Below, in pieces: positions 30,880 to 37,741 of a stretch of 64,000 nt of DNA. Numbering within the stretch: position 1 is the stretch's first letter; each line of letters starts with the position of its first letter. The notes under the pieces were generated by a model. It saw nothing but the letters and a program-made list of their open reading frames with translations. It was not told the DNA's origin and searched no databases. The position numbers and the translations under genes were made by a program. Source of the stretch: Robertmurraya korlensis (lineage in GTDB: Bacteria; Bacillota; Bacilli; Bacillales; Cytobacillaceae); contig NZ_JAMBNS010000003.1 of the NCBI RefSeq assembly GCF_023715225.1, positions 248,001 to 312,000 on the forward strand, in the 5' to 3' direction.

Positions 30880-31080
30880 TTACCACCACCTACTACTATC
30901 TGAAGTAATATCAATTTCTCTGAAAGCCTGAAGTGTTAACTCATACTTCAATTCGTCATAATCCATATCATGTACGGACTTTCCGCTTTGTCCTTTTGTA
31001 ACTCCAGCTTTAATTAATTTATCTAGAACAAATTGTTTTTTAATTTCATTATGTTGTTTTACAGAGTTGTAAGTTTTCAT
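30880..31080 (-). CDS. Early phage protein, unknown
   Basis: The 66-residue protein begins MKTYNSVKQHNEIKKQFVLD, helical, with a C terminus ending RWW. GGGAG lies 9 bases before the ATG at 31080; ATG at 31086 and TTG at 31089 are too close to it. Confidence 0.6.
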   Translation of the reverse strand: MKTYNSVKQHNEIKKQFVLDKLIKAGVTKGQSGKSVHDMDYDELKYELTLQAFREIDITSDSSRWW

Positions 31081-31102
31081 ATACATCAACTCCCAATGGG
31101 CA

Positions 31103-31339
31103 TTATTTTGCCTTCAACATTGCGTCATAACGCTTTTCAATATCTTCTAAACGCTTTACCTTTTCCATGAGCTCTAAGTTCTCCGTAGCCATGCTCATAA
31201 AAGATTTAAAACGAGATTTTTGCTTTAAATCACCAATTGTTTGATGCTGCTGTTCAACTGTTTCCATCATCCATTCCAGATCCTCAAAAGTCATACGACC
31301 GTTTTTATAATTCAGTCTGATTTGCTTCATTCTTTCCAT
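31103..31339 (-). CDS. Coiled-coil early protein
   Basis: The 78-residue protein is mostly charged helix (FEDLEWMMETVEQQHQTIGD and ENLELMEKVKRLEDIEKRYD). GGAGGGGACAAGCC precedes the ATG. Its first 35 bp overlap the end of the preceding gene in another frame, unusually long for this operon. Confidence 0.6.
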   Translation of the reverse strand: MERMKQIRLNYKNGRMTFEDLEWMMETVEQQHQTIGDLKQKSRFKSFMSMATENLELMEKVKRLEDIEKRYDAMLKAK

Positions 31340-31628
31340 GGCTTGTCCCCTCCATTTTTAATACGCTAAGGGCCATTGAGATGTAGAATCTTGGATTTGA
31401 TGCTTCTTCCCCTGCTTCGAGTATTTTAATCAAATCGTTCTTTCGTTCCATTTCGCATTGGATATATTTCAGTCCATCAGCCATTTCTTCTAAGAACATT
31501 TCTAACCAGTTATAATTGTCCAGGTGACTCAATGGTTTTCCGTACTTTTGAACACCAACCATATCCTGTCGGTGCATGGTTTCAATCATGGTTGCTACTG
31601 CTTTATTGGTAATTGGAAACTGACTCAT
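31305..31628 (-). CDS. Putative MazG-like / DUF550 nucleotide pyrophosphohydrolase
   Basis: The 107-residue protein has GVQKYGKPLSHLDNYNWLEM followed by FLEEMADGLKYIQCEME. The G-x-x-K-Y-G-x-P-L and E-E-x-A-D-x-x-x-Y pattern resembles DUF550/all-alpha NTP-PPases that degrade dATP/dGTP or related nucleotides. The ATG at 31628 follows GGAGGAGAAAAC. Activity is inferred. Confidence 0.6.
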   Translation of the reverse strand: MSQFPITNKAVATMIETMHRQDMVGVQKYGKPLSHLDNYNWLEMFLEEMADGLKYIQCEMERKNDLIKILEAGEEASNPRFYISMALSVLKMEGTSHGKNEANQTEL

Positions 31629-31800
31629 GTTTTCTCCTCCGAACTCTTTCTTTAGCAACTGCTATTTTTTCACGTAATCTAGTCAAATCTTCAATCCATT
31701 TTTCTTCTGGTAAAGGTCCGCATTTGGGGCAAGGTTGAAATTCTATGGAGAATGAAGTGATACTACGAACCACATGTTTTCCGTTGCATAATTCGCACAT
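31603..31800 (-). CDS. Zinc-ribbon early protein
   Basis: The 65-residue protein has CELC and CPKC knuckles 26 residues apart, then a basic helix (REKIAVAKERVRRRK). The ATG at 31800 follows GGGAGACAACTAT. It overlaps the next gene by 26 bp. Function unknown. Confidence 0.6.
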   Translation of the reverse strand: MCELCNGKHVVRSITSFSIEFQPCPKCGPLPEEKWIEDLTRLREKIAVAKERVRRRKHESVSNYQ

Positions 31801-31816
31801 ATAGTTGTCTCCCAAT

Positions 31817-32599
31817 CTAAAAATCTTGAACTCTCATATCCTTGCCTTCAACAATGATTAATTTGGTTCCCTTCATCATTCGAGAAACAATTCTTCCCCC
31901 GTTTTGCCCGTACTTCTCAGATAATTCACCAGATCCACAGTTAGTAGTTATTACTTTAGGTTTGCTAGTCCTTGCAGAAAACATCTGAAAAAGAACTTCT
32001 CCTACCCAACTTTCACCTTTTTCATCCGTCTTTACTCGTTCAGCTCCCAAGTCATCGAATATTACTAAGTCAGCTGCTTCAATTGCATCAAATATCTTAT
32101 CTGGTGATTCTTTTTTATTACCGAAAGTGTTTTTAATTTTGTTCATTAAAGTTGGAGTGTCGATGTAGATCACCGTGAAATTCTTACTTCTAACACCGTC
32201 TGAAATGGATTTAGCCAAGTGTGACTTACCTACTCCATAAGGACCTTTTAGGATTAGAGAATTCCACCCATCAATTTTTGAGAAGTTATCTGCATACCAT
32301 TTTGCTTTTTGAAGTGCATCTGATTGAGTTGGATGATTTGGTATGTAGGAATCAAAGGATGCCTTTTCTAAATCGAATGGGACTAAACTGTATTGCTCAT
32401 AAATGTATTCATGTTTCTTGCTATCAGCTTTCTTTACAAACTCTTCATATTGTTTCTTCGTTTCAATATTGATGCAGTTTAGGCACTTGCTTACTGGAAT
32501 TACTTGATCACCAACAATTCGCTCCATCATAAGGACTTCATTACCGCAATCATCACAAACACGAGAACCAACAACTCTAATTTTAGAAAAGCTTGTCAT
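31817..32599 (-). CDS. DnaC/IstB-like helicase loader ATPase
   Basis: The 260-residue protein has an N-terminal zinc site (CDDC and CLNC), then an AAA+ domain with Walker A GPYGVGKSH and Walker B VIFDDLGAE, and the C-terminal GRIVSRMMKG (sensor 2/Arg). It loads the host DnaC-type helicase at the phage origin. ATG at 32599 follows CAGGAG closely; a GTG at 32629 is an alternative start. It overlaps the initiator gene. Confidence 0.85.
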   Translation of the reverse strand: MTSFSKIRVVGSRVCDDCGNEVLMMERIVGDQVIPVSKCLNCINIETKKQYEEFVKKADSKKHEYIYEQYSLVPFDLEKASFDSYIPNHPTQSDALQKAKWYADNFSKIDGWNSLILKGPYGVGKSHLAKSISDGVRSKNFTVIYIDTPTLMNKIKNTFGNKKESPDKIFDAIEAADLVIFDDLGAERVKTDEKGESWVGEVLFQMFSARTSKPKVITTNCGSGELSEKYGQNGGRIVSRMMKGTKLIIVEGKDMRVQDF

Positions 32600-33404
32600 A
32601 ATCTCCTGGAGGCTTTTTATCTTGATCACCTACTTTCTGATTCAAGTAGCCTTCAAATTTAGTTCCAAATAATGTTTCAGGTCGTAAGTAACGGCTCATT
32701 TCCTTATGCTTTAACCATTCATTTACCTTTATATCGATTACCTTCTGGAAATCTTCTAAACGGAAGCCTTCTTTCCATCGTTTACGAATGAGCTCTTGTG
32801 TCTTAGTTGTGGTATATCGATAACATGAGTCGGACTTCTCATTTAGATACTCGATAATTTCTCGGAATGGAGGCGAAGCGTGAGTTTTTATTTCTTCTTC
32901 TTTTTCTTCTTCTTTTTCTTCTTCTTTTTCTTCTTCTTTTTCTTCTTCTTCCCCACCTAGCGTGGACGCATCGTTATACGTACCGTGGACGGTTCGTGAA
33001 AAAAGCGTTGCAATGTCCTCATTTGGGATATGTGAGATGATTTCGACCAGTAAGTTCACGTCTTTTACTTCCTGTAACTCCTTCTTAATACAATCAATAA
33101 CCGGTTTACCTGCATTAGTTAAGTTGTGCTTTCCCCAGTTGTTGATAGCAATTTCTCTGGTCTTCTCGTTGTATTTAATTAATCGATGAACGTTTATAAA
33201 TCGATCAAGTAAACTACTAATGGACTCTGTTGAATACCCTAGATCAAAGGCCATTTGTTTTTTAGTTATTTGATAGACACCAATTTGGGTTGTATTAGGA
33301 TTTGTTAAAAGATATAAGTAAAAATACTTATCTTCTGGAGTTAATTCTTCAAGTACTCTTGAATCTTGCCAGAAGGTGGTTTGAACCTTTCTAAACTTTG
33401 CCAT
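32583..33404 (-). CDS. DnaD-like replication initiator with Glu-rich repeat linker
   Basis: The 273-residue protein has an N-terminal winged-helix replisome-organiser domain (FRKVQTTFWQDSRVLEELTP to about 110), a linker of repeated EEEK units (about 151-172) and a C-terminal phage-type domain (IIEYLNEKSDSCYRYTT to ETLFGTKFEGYLNQ). This is the initiator type that binds the origin and recruits the helicase loader encoded next. The linker is encoded by a 12-bp tandem repeat, so its length probably varies. Confidence 0.87.
   Translation of the reverse strand: MAKFRKVQTTFWQDSRVLEELTPEDKYFYLYLLTNPNTTQIGVYQITKKQMAFDLGYSTESISSLLDRFINVHRLIKYNEKTREIAINNWGKHNLTNAGKPVIDCIKKELQEVKDVNLLVEIISHIPNEDIATLFSRTVHGTYNDASTLGGEEEEKEEEKEEEKEEEKEEEIKTHASPPFREIIEYLNEKSDSCYRYTTTKTQELIRKRWKEGFRLEDFQKVIDIKVNEWLKHKEMSRYLRPETLFGTKFEGYLNQKVGDQDKKPPGDYDKLF
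32894..32951 (-). repeat. 12-bp tandem repeat in the initiator gene
   Basis: CTTCTTCTTTTT is repeated four times exactly (32894-32941), with a partial fifth copy (CTTCTTCTT) to about 32951. It encodes the EEEK linker. Such purine/pyrimidine tracts are prone to slippage; a 12-bp unit keeps frame. Confidence 0.85.
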
Positions 33405-33597
33405 TCCTTTTTACTCCTTTCTCGGGAACATCTATTCTTACGCAATGAGCAAAACGATTTTTTATCGTCTTGACGGAATAATTTGGATAAGCAGTCATAT
33501 ACTTTAGTACAAGCTGTTTTAAGTGTTCATTATCTTTTGCTGTTTCAAATATCCAGTTTGGCAGCAAAACTTTATACACATCGTTTTGATCAATCAT
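33391..33597 (-). CDS. Small protein before the initiator gene
   Basis: The 68-residue protein begins MIDQNDVYKVLLPNWIFETA and contains VKTIKNRFAHCVRID. It overlaps the initiator gene by 14 bp. No family recognised. Confidence 0.6.
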   Translation of the reverse strand: MIDQNDVYKVLLPNWIFETAKDNEHLKQLVLKYMTAYPNYSVKTIKNRFAHCVRIDVPEKGVKRNGKV

Positions 33598-33685
33598 TAC
33601 AAACCTCGTTTGCCTTACAATCTAAAAGTAAGGTATGATAATTTATGATGATACTAGTCTTGGATGGCTCTTGTTGCAGCAAGAG

Positions 33686-33847
33686 TCATTCTTCAACTTT
33701 CACTACTTTTTGTTTAGCTCCATGAAATTCTTCAAGATAACGAGCAGCATTACCAATTAAAACGACTTCTCCGTTAATTTCTAAAATGACGTCACCAACA
33801 AAAATGTCATCACCACATGCATCGATTCCACAATATATTTCACTCAT
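33686..33847 (-). CDS. YqaI-like small phage protein
   Basis: The 53-residue protein contains CGDDIFVGDVILEINGEVVL and ARYLEEFHG, similar in layout to YqaI of the B. subtilis skin element. The ATG at 33847 follows AAAGGTGGTGTAGGT. Function unknown; the family link is from memory. Confidence 0.5.
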   Translation of the reverse strand: MSEIYCGIDACGDDIFVGDVILEINGEVVLIGNAARYLEEFHGAKQKVVKVEE

Positions 33848-33849
33848 AC

Positions 33850-34524
33850 CTACACCACCTTTTTTGGCACCCATGCCTCAATATATCTAAGTGCTGACTG
33901 CATATCTTTACGTTTGATATCCTTATAGCTTCCAACTCCGAAACGGTCTTTAATTTCTCTGTAAATCTCACTAAATAACGCAGGTCTTAAATCAGGATCA
34001 TGTTCTAATTCATATACTTTATGGCCGACAGCTTTCTGGACCCGTCTTTGTTCTCCGTGATCAAGCGTGATTTGTTGTTCCACCATGTTCCGAATTTCCT
34101 TCACTTCTCCTTTAACCTCTGTGATTTCCTCAGCTGTCTCTAATGACAACTTAAGAGATGCTACTAACTGTTCTCTTTCACTAAGAGGACGAACACCACG
34201 CAATGTATCTCGCATTCTATGAAACTCCTCAATAAATGCGACTTTCATCTTCATTGCCTCTGGTGTTACATACGACATAGCAATTAAAGTAAATGCTGCT
34301 TCTGTTAAAATGTACTTTTCTTGAAGACGACCTCTAGAATCTCGATAGTTAATGCGCTCAAAGTTGAGCGTATTAAATTCACTTTCGTTTGCTTCACGTA
34401 ATTTATCCATTTGAACTTCAATATCTCTTTTTACATTTCTGTGCTCTTTACCAAAGACATCTGCGATAGTTAATGAATCAGTTACCACTTGATTGTTTTC
34501 AATAAAAACCAACTGGTTATTCAT
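33850..34524 (-). CDS. Rha-family antirepressor with ORF6C domain
   Basis: The 224-residue protein has an N-terminal pRha domain (VVTDSLTIADVFGKEHRNVK and RGRLQEKYILTEAAFTLIAM, residues about 13-100), then a C-terminal ORF6C domain (LDHGEQRRVQKAVGHKVYEL to the end). Proteins of this kind act as antirepressors or early regulators in phages. GGAGGAGCATT precedes the ATG. Confidence 0.9.
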   Translation of the reverse strand: MNNQLVFIENNQVVTDSLTIADVFGKEHRNVKRDIEVQMDKLREANESEFNTLNFERINYRDSRGRLQEKYILTEAAFTLIAMSYVTPEAMKMKVAFIEEFHRMRDTLRGVRPLSEREQLVASLKLSLETAEEITEVKGEVKEIRNMVEQQITLDHGEQRRVQKAVGHKVYELEHDPDLRPALFSEIYREIKDRFGVGSYKDIKRKDMQSALRYIEAWVPKKVV

Positions 34525-34535
34525 AATGCTCCTCC

Positions 34536-34784
34536 TCACCAATGTTTATTAAGATTTTTGTAGTACTCGTACAAACCGGCTTTGCGTAATTTCCGCAGCT
34601 CCTCTTTTATCGCATTTTCTGTTTTACCTAAAGCTAATGAAATGGAAAAACGGCCATCATGCTCGTAATACTTACAAAGGTACTCTCTCTCTAATTCAGA
34701 GAAAGGCTTCCCATGGTTCTTATGAAACTCCGGATGATATAACATGTGTCCTCTCCGATCATATTGGATATCATCCCCTTGCAA
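34536..34784 (-). CDS. Early phage DNA-binding-like protein
   Basis: The 82-residue protein has FSELEREYLCKYYEHDGRFS then ISLALGKTENAIKEELRKLR, a homeodomain-like HTH resembling small Bacillus phage proteins. The best start is TTG at 34784 behind AAAGGAGGTGATGGAG; the GTG/ATG at 34793/34790 fall inside that site. Confidence 0.65.
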   Translation of the reverse strand: MQGDDIQYDRRGHMLYHPEFHKNHGKPFSELEREYLCKYYEHDGRFSISLALGKTENAIKEELRKLRKAGLYEYYKNLNKHW

Positions 34785-34798
34785 CTCCATCACCTCCT

Positions 34799-34912
34799 TT
34801 AAAGTCCTTTCTTTGCATCTTCATAACCTTTTTCATAAGATCCTGCTGCACATATTGCCATCCCAAACGCACCGACCATTCCGCTGAATATACATGCTAG
34901 GATGAAGATCAC
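34799..34912 (-). CDS. 37-aa membrane micro-protein
   Basis: The 37-residue protein starts with GTG behind AAAGGAGGCGAAATA. It has one transmembrane helix (VIFILACIFSGMVGAFGMAI) and a C terminus with YEKGYEDAKKGL. Function unknown. Confidence 0.6.
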   Translation of the reverse strand: MIFILACIFSGMVGAFGMAICAAGSYEKGYEDAKKGL

Positions 34913-34947
34913 TATTTCGCCTCCTTTACGTTCACTACATCCTCGAA

Positions 34948-35109
34948 CTATGCATTAAGACTTGTAATTAATTCATCAACCATTTCATTTATTTTTTCTT
35001 TCATAACACCAATTGCCACAACCTTAAATTCATCTGTCATTTCAATGTTTTCAACTGTATCGTTAATGTTTTTCACTTGTTGTAATAATCTTTCTTGAAC
35101 TGTTTTCAT
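34948..35109 (-). CDS. 53-aa helical early protein
   Basis: The 53-residue protein begins MKTVQERLLQQVKNINDTVE and is amphipathic helical throughout. TAGGAGGAATTTTATT precedes the ATG. Function unknown. Confidence 0.6.
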   Translation of the reverse strand: MKTVQERLLQQVKNINDTVENIEMTDEFKVVAIGVMKEKINEMVDELITSLNA

Positions 35110-35153
35110 AATAAAATTCCTCCTAGTCTTATGTCGTTCTTTCTGTCGATTGG

Positions 35154-35336
35154 TTATTTCCTTTCGTCATATTTGTTATGAATAGTCATACTTTCTAAAC
35201 CGATAGCCAAAATTAACATGCTACCCATAAGAACTGTAATCAACGTATTAATATCACCACTTAGAAATTCAATAAGTACATGTATTAACCACGCAACTTT
35301 AAAACCAATTCCGAAGTTTGGATTTAATATTTTCAT
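35154..35336 (-). CDS. Small membrane protein
   Basis: The 60-residue protein has two hydrophobic helices (FKVAWLIHVLIEFL and INTLITVLMGSMLILAIGL) and a charged C terminus. AAGGAGCAAACAATTG precedes the ATG; the TTG just before it is an alternative start. Confidence 0.6.
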   Translation of the reverse strand: MKILNPNFGIGFKVAWLIHVLIEFLSGDINTLITVLMGSMLILAIGLESMTIHNKYDERK

Positions 35337-35363
35337 CAATTGTTTGCTCCTTGTGTCGATTGA

Positions 35364-35561
35364 CTACTCATCATCTTCCACGCGAAACACCTCTATGTAG
35401 TTTCCGGATGAACTTTTAGTCATTCGCTTTTTATAAACTGGAGTCATATAGAATCGGATCGTATCTTCCTTAACTCCTAACTCTTTTGCACACTCTTTCA
35501 CGGTACCTAAACAGATGAAATCATCACCTTTGTAGATTGCATAACATCCAGCCGACTTCAC
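35364..35561 (-). CDS. Small HTH-like phage protein
   Basis: The 65-residue protein opens with CYAIYKGDDFICLGTVKECA and continues with an HTH-like ELGVKEDTIRFYMTPVYKKR. This type is common in Bacillus phages and is probably DNA-binding. The start is GTG, overlapping the TGA of the 30-aa gene, with AAAGGTGATGCAAA before it. Confidence 0.65.
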   Translation of the reverse strand: MKSAGCYAIYKGDDFICLGTVKECAKELGVKEDTIRFYMTPVYKKRMTKSSSGNYIEVFRVEDDE

Positions 35562-35650
35562 TTTGCATCACCTTTCTTAGGAAAAGAACCAATCAAGATA
35601 CCACCAACTAAACAAAGAGTCATTAAGAAATAGATAGCTACCGGATTCAT
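35558..35650 (-). CDS. 30-aa membrane micro-protein
   Basis: The 30-residue protein begins MNPVAIYFLMTLCLVGGILI, a single transmembrane helix with a basic tail. TAGGAGGTTTGCTCA precedes the ATG. Overlaps the next gene (GTGA). Confidence 0.55.
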   Translation of the reverse strand: MNPVAIYFLMTLCLVGGILIGSFPKKGDAK

Positions 35651-35720
35651 TGAGCAAACCTCCTATTCTGGTAATCTAGTTTTTAGAACAAAAACTGTTA
35701 GTCAATTTTCGCCATTTGGC

Positions 35721-35744
35721 TAAAAGGAAAGCCCATTCAGGCTT
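35721..35744 (-). terminator. Weak terminator-like hairpin
   Basis: AAGCC and GGCTT pair across six bases at the end of the 55-aa gene (35744-35729), followed leftward by TCCTTTT. The stem is short; partial termination at most. Confidence 0.35.
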
Positions 35745-35910
35745 AATTGTTTTCTTGAAAACTTTCTACGTGTTTTTTCAATTTTTCATAATCGCTATCA
35801 TCATCTCTCGTTTCTAAATGAACGAAAAATCTTGCTAATATTCTTGCTTGTTTGTCTAAATCAAGATCAGTTGGCTTATCGAAAAGTTCATCCCATCTTG
35901 TTTTTGACAT
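35743..35910 (-). CDS. 55-aa early phage protein
   Basis: The 55-residue acidic helical protein begins MSKTRWDELFDKPTDLDLDK. AAGGAGGTCAAATAA precedes the ATG, which directly follows the stop of the previous gene. Function unknown. Confidence 0.6.
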   Translation of the reverse strand: MSKTRWDELFDKPTDLDLDKQARILARFFVHLETRDDDSDYEKLKKHVESFQENN

Positions 35911-36120
35911 TTATTTGACCTCCTTCACGCGATTTTGAATACCTACAGCTCTATCTCTAGCTATGACTGTAGAACGGATAATCTTCTCAATCATTTCTGT
36001 TTTGTTCATGTCTCTCACGAAGACTACATGTTCCTGGGCTATTGCTTTAAGCTCCTTCACTTTTAACCCTGATAAATACCTTCTAGCTGTTTGCTCATTT
36101 GGACATTCAAGCATATTCAT
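35911..36120 (-). CDS. SAP-like early protein
   Basis: The 69-residue protein contains LSGLKVKELKAIAQEHVVFV followed by NKTEMIEKIIRS, the spacing of a SAP-type helix pair that often binds DNA. AAGGAG lies about 11 bases before the ATG. Inference only. Confidence 0.6.
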   Translation of the reverse strand: MNMLECPNEQTARRYLSGLKVKELKAIAQEHVVFVRDMNKTEMIEKIIRSTVIARDRAVGIQNRVKEVK

Positions 36121-36137
36121 GGTGATCAGGCTCCTTT

Positions 36138-36410
36138 TTAACTACTTGGTTGTTCTTTGGCCCATTCCAATAGGAACTTTTCACATTCAGCAGCTGGAAA
36201 TAACCATTTGCCTCCTCCTGCTTTGAACTTCGGAAAGCGTTGATCATAGAAGAACTTTTCTTTAACACTACTTTCACTTAAACAAGTTTGACGACAAAGT
36301 TCTTTCATATCCCAAAACGTATGTCTTCTTTCTATATTGGCTAAACGCTTTTTTAATTCTTCGGTAAAGCGTTGCTCCAGCTCCCTTTCATCTAGTTCTA
36401 TCGTAAGCAC
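36138..36410 (-). CDS. DUF771-type phage DNA-binding protein
   Basis: The 90-residue protein matches DUF771: HTFWDMKELCRQTCLSESSV (30-49) forms the HTH, followed by RFPKFKAGGGKWLFPAAECE. It probably binds DNA in the early region. It ends 17 bp before the 69-aa gene. Confidence 0.82.
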   Translation of the reverse strand: MLTIELDERELEQRFTEELKKRLANIERRHTFWDMKELCRQTCLSESSVKEKFFYDQRFPKFKAGGGKWLFPAAECEKFLLEWAKEQPSS

Positions 36411-36411
36411 C

Positions 36412-36630
36412 TTACATGCTCCTTTCTATTTTGTTTGTGGCTTTTTGGCTTTCAACCCAATTAAGAAAGTCATCCTTATAAACGCGTTTGTTTCCTCCGA
36501 TTGCAATTACCGGAAATCCTTCCACTTTAAAAAGTTCATATGCTTTACTTTTGCTGATATTTAGATGTTGGCAAATATCACTAGCAGTTAACACATGAGG
36601 CAATTCAAAATTTTTTTCCAAGTTTTTCAC
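36412..36630 (-). CDS. Excisionase-like / AlpA-type HTH protein
   Basis: The 72-residue protein has the MerR-like winged HTH of Xis/AlpA proteins (TASDICQHLNISKSKAYELF, then GGNKRVYKDDFLNWVESQ). It is the first gene of the leftward early operon, in the position of cro. It could act as Cro, Xis or both. CGGAGGTGAAAAACTT precedes the ATG. Confidence 0.8.
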   Translation of the reverse strand: MKNLEKNFELPHVLTASDICQHLNISKSKAYELFKVEGFPVIAIGGNKRVYKDDFLNWVESQKATNKIERSM

Positions 36631-36638
36631 CTCCGTAA

Positions 36639-36793
36639 TTAACCTATTGGTTAACCGATGTTTAAAAATTTTTTCGGGTTAATTTAACTAATTAATTAAC
36701 CTATAAGTTAATATTAATCCATAATTTCCACATAGTCAATTAATTATTATAAATATTTTTCAGTTTTAAGAAAATAATTAACTTATGAGTTAA
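36639..36793. promoter_or_regulatory. Three 16-bp palindromic operators of the immunity switch
   Basis: O1 TTAACCTATTGGTTAA (36639-36654), O2 TTAACCTATAAGTTAA (36696-36711) and O3 TTAACTTATGAGTTAA (36778-36793) share TTAACYTATNRGTTAA. They lie between the divergent repressor and excisionase-like genes. O2 touches the -10 of the leftward promoter. Confidence 0.88.
36711..36739 (-). promoter_or_regulatory. Leftward early promoter
   Basis: TTGACT (36739-36734 leftward), a 17-bp spacer and TAATAT (36716-36711) abut operator O2, so repressor there would block transcription of the early operon. Confidence 0.75.
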
Positions 36794-36855
36794 TTTAGGC
36801 ACGTTGAAAGGGGTTGTTGACTATAGTAAATTTATTTTAGAAGGTGGTGTTTTGT

Positions 36856-37233
36856 GTGAATTTCGGAAGGAATTTTATCAAAGCCAGAACTCGAAAGGGA
36901 ATGGATCAGAAGGATGCAGCTGCGGCTTTGGAAATAAGCCCTGCTTTTTTATCGAAGGTGGAGAATGATAAATCAAAACCAAGTATCGATTTAATCCTGA
37001 AAGCTTCAGAACTATATAAGGTTGAACCTGGTTTCTTTTTTGAGGGGCAACAAGAGATAGATTTAAGCTCTCTTTACACAGAAAAAAATAAGGCGTTTAT
37101 TAATGACTTAAACGACCTTACTGATTCTCAATTAAGAGATAAGTACAAAATTCAACTGGACGGAAAAGAACTAAGTGAAACCGAGTTAAAAGGCATCATG
37201 GCTTATGTACGGTCTCTGCGAGCGATGGAGTAG
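36856..37233 (+). CDS. CI-like phage repressor (XRE)
   Basis: The 125-residue protein has an N-terminal HTH (FIKARTRKGMDQKDAAAALE, then ISPAFLSKVENDKSKP) and a helical C-terminal half with ELSETELKGIMAYVRSLRAM, probably for oligomerisation. No RecA-type autocleavage motif is visible, so induction would be indirect. The GTG at 36856 follows AGAAGGTGG; an earlier GTG at 36844 is inside that site. It faces the operators. Confidence 0.85.
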   Translation: MNFGRNFIKARTRKGMDQKDAAAALEISPAFLSKVENDKSKPSIDLILKASELYKVEPGFFFEGQQEIDLSSLYTEKNKAFINDLNDLTDSQLRDKYKIQLDGKELSETELKGIMAYVRSLRAME

Positions 37234-37300
37234 TATTCTTTTTTTGTTCTTCAAGTAAAACCATAATAATTTCGGACAGATTAATTACTTCTTTCGCCAT
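37196..37300 (-). CDS. Possible 34-aa protein opposite the repressor end
   Basis: A frame from ATG 37300 (or TTG 37306 behind GGAGCTGATG) gives MAKEVINLSEIIMVLLEEQK and ends within the repressor gene on the other strand. Composition is protein-like, but no other support exists. Confidence 0.3.
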   Translation of the reverse strand: MAKEVINLSEIIMVLLEEQKKNTTPSLAETVHKP

Positions 37301-37333
37301 GATCAACATCAGCTCCTAAAGGGATGAGTAGAG

Positions 37334-37549
37334 GTGACTTACGCAGTCGGTAAGTGCCTGCTCCTTAAACATTTACACCGGAATGATTTAACCCAGGTGG
37401 AGTTTGCCGAACTGATGGACGTAAGGCCACAAACTGTTAACCGCTGGGTAAAAGACCAGGCTGTAATGGATTATGAAAATGCTTATAATGCTTCCGTAAT
37501 TTTAAAATGTTCTATGGAAGAACTATATGAGCATCGGAGTAGGCGTTAA
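37334..37549 (+). CDS. Second XRE regulator of the switch region
   Basis: The 71-residue protein is a minimal XRE domain (DLTQVEFAELMDVRPQTVNR, then WVKDQAVMDYENAYNASVIL). It starts with GTG behind AAAGGGATGAGTAGA, and lies between repressor and integrase. It may modulate the integrase promoter. Confidence 0.75.
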   Translation: MTYAVGKCLLLKHLHRNDLTQVEFAELMDVRPQTVNRWVKDQAVMDYENAYNASVILKCSMEELYEHRSRR

Positions 37550-37647
37550 GAGTAGACAAGTTTTTGTCTGCTCACTGGCTAAAATCATCTTTGTAGTTAA
37601 CTTTGAAAATATTCTAACATACTTTTTATCGCAAAATATGTCGAAGT

Positions 37648-37676
37648 TTGGAATTTTTGGGACTATACTGTATAAT
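37648..37676 (+). promoter_or_regulatory. SigA promoter of the integrase gene
   Basis: TTGGAA (37648-37653), a 17-bp spacer and a perfect TATAAT (37671-37676) precede the integrase by 65 bp. Confidence 0.75.
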
Positions 37677-37689
37677 TTTAGCACAAATA

Positions 37690-37703
37690 CGAACGGATGT
37701 TCT
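37690..37703. promoter_or_regulatory. LexA (DinR) box-like operator before the integrase
   Basis: CGAACGGATGTTCT matches the Bacillus SOS consensus CGAACRNRYGTTYC except the last base. It lies at about +8 to +21 of the integrase promoter, where LexA would block transcription. Confidence 0.6.
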
Positions 37704-37741
37704 ATAATAAATATAACATTTTGTGGACAGGATGTGAAATT

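Noticed and set aside
30413-30931. 172-codon open frame on the + strand
   Set aside because: It is antisense to three coupled early genes with good motifs (zinc ribbons, HhH); Ser/Thr/His-rich translation is typical of a shadow frame.
32599-32629. GTG at 32629 as start of the helicase loader
   Set aside because: No ribosome site at proper distance; ATG 32599 behind CAGGAG was preferred, though its spacing is short and the choice is not certain.
32894-32951. Tandem repeat as CRISPR or replication iterons
   Set aside because: It is a continuous in-frame 12-bp repeat encoding EEEK; no spacers. An origin role is only mentioned as a possibility.
33650-33685. Hairpin around GGCTCTTG/CAAGAGTC as a terminator
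   Set aside because: Neither strand has a T-run after the stem, so it was not listed as a terminator.
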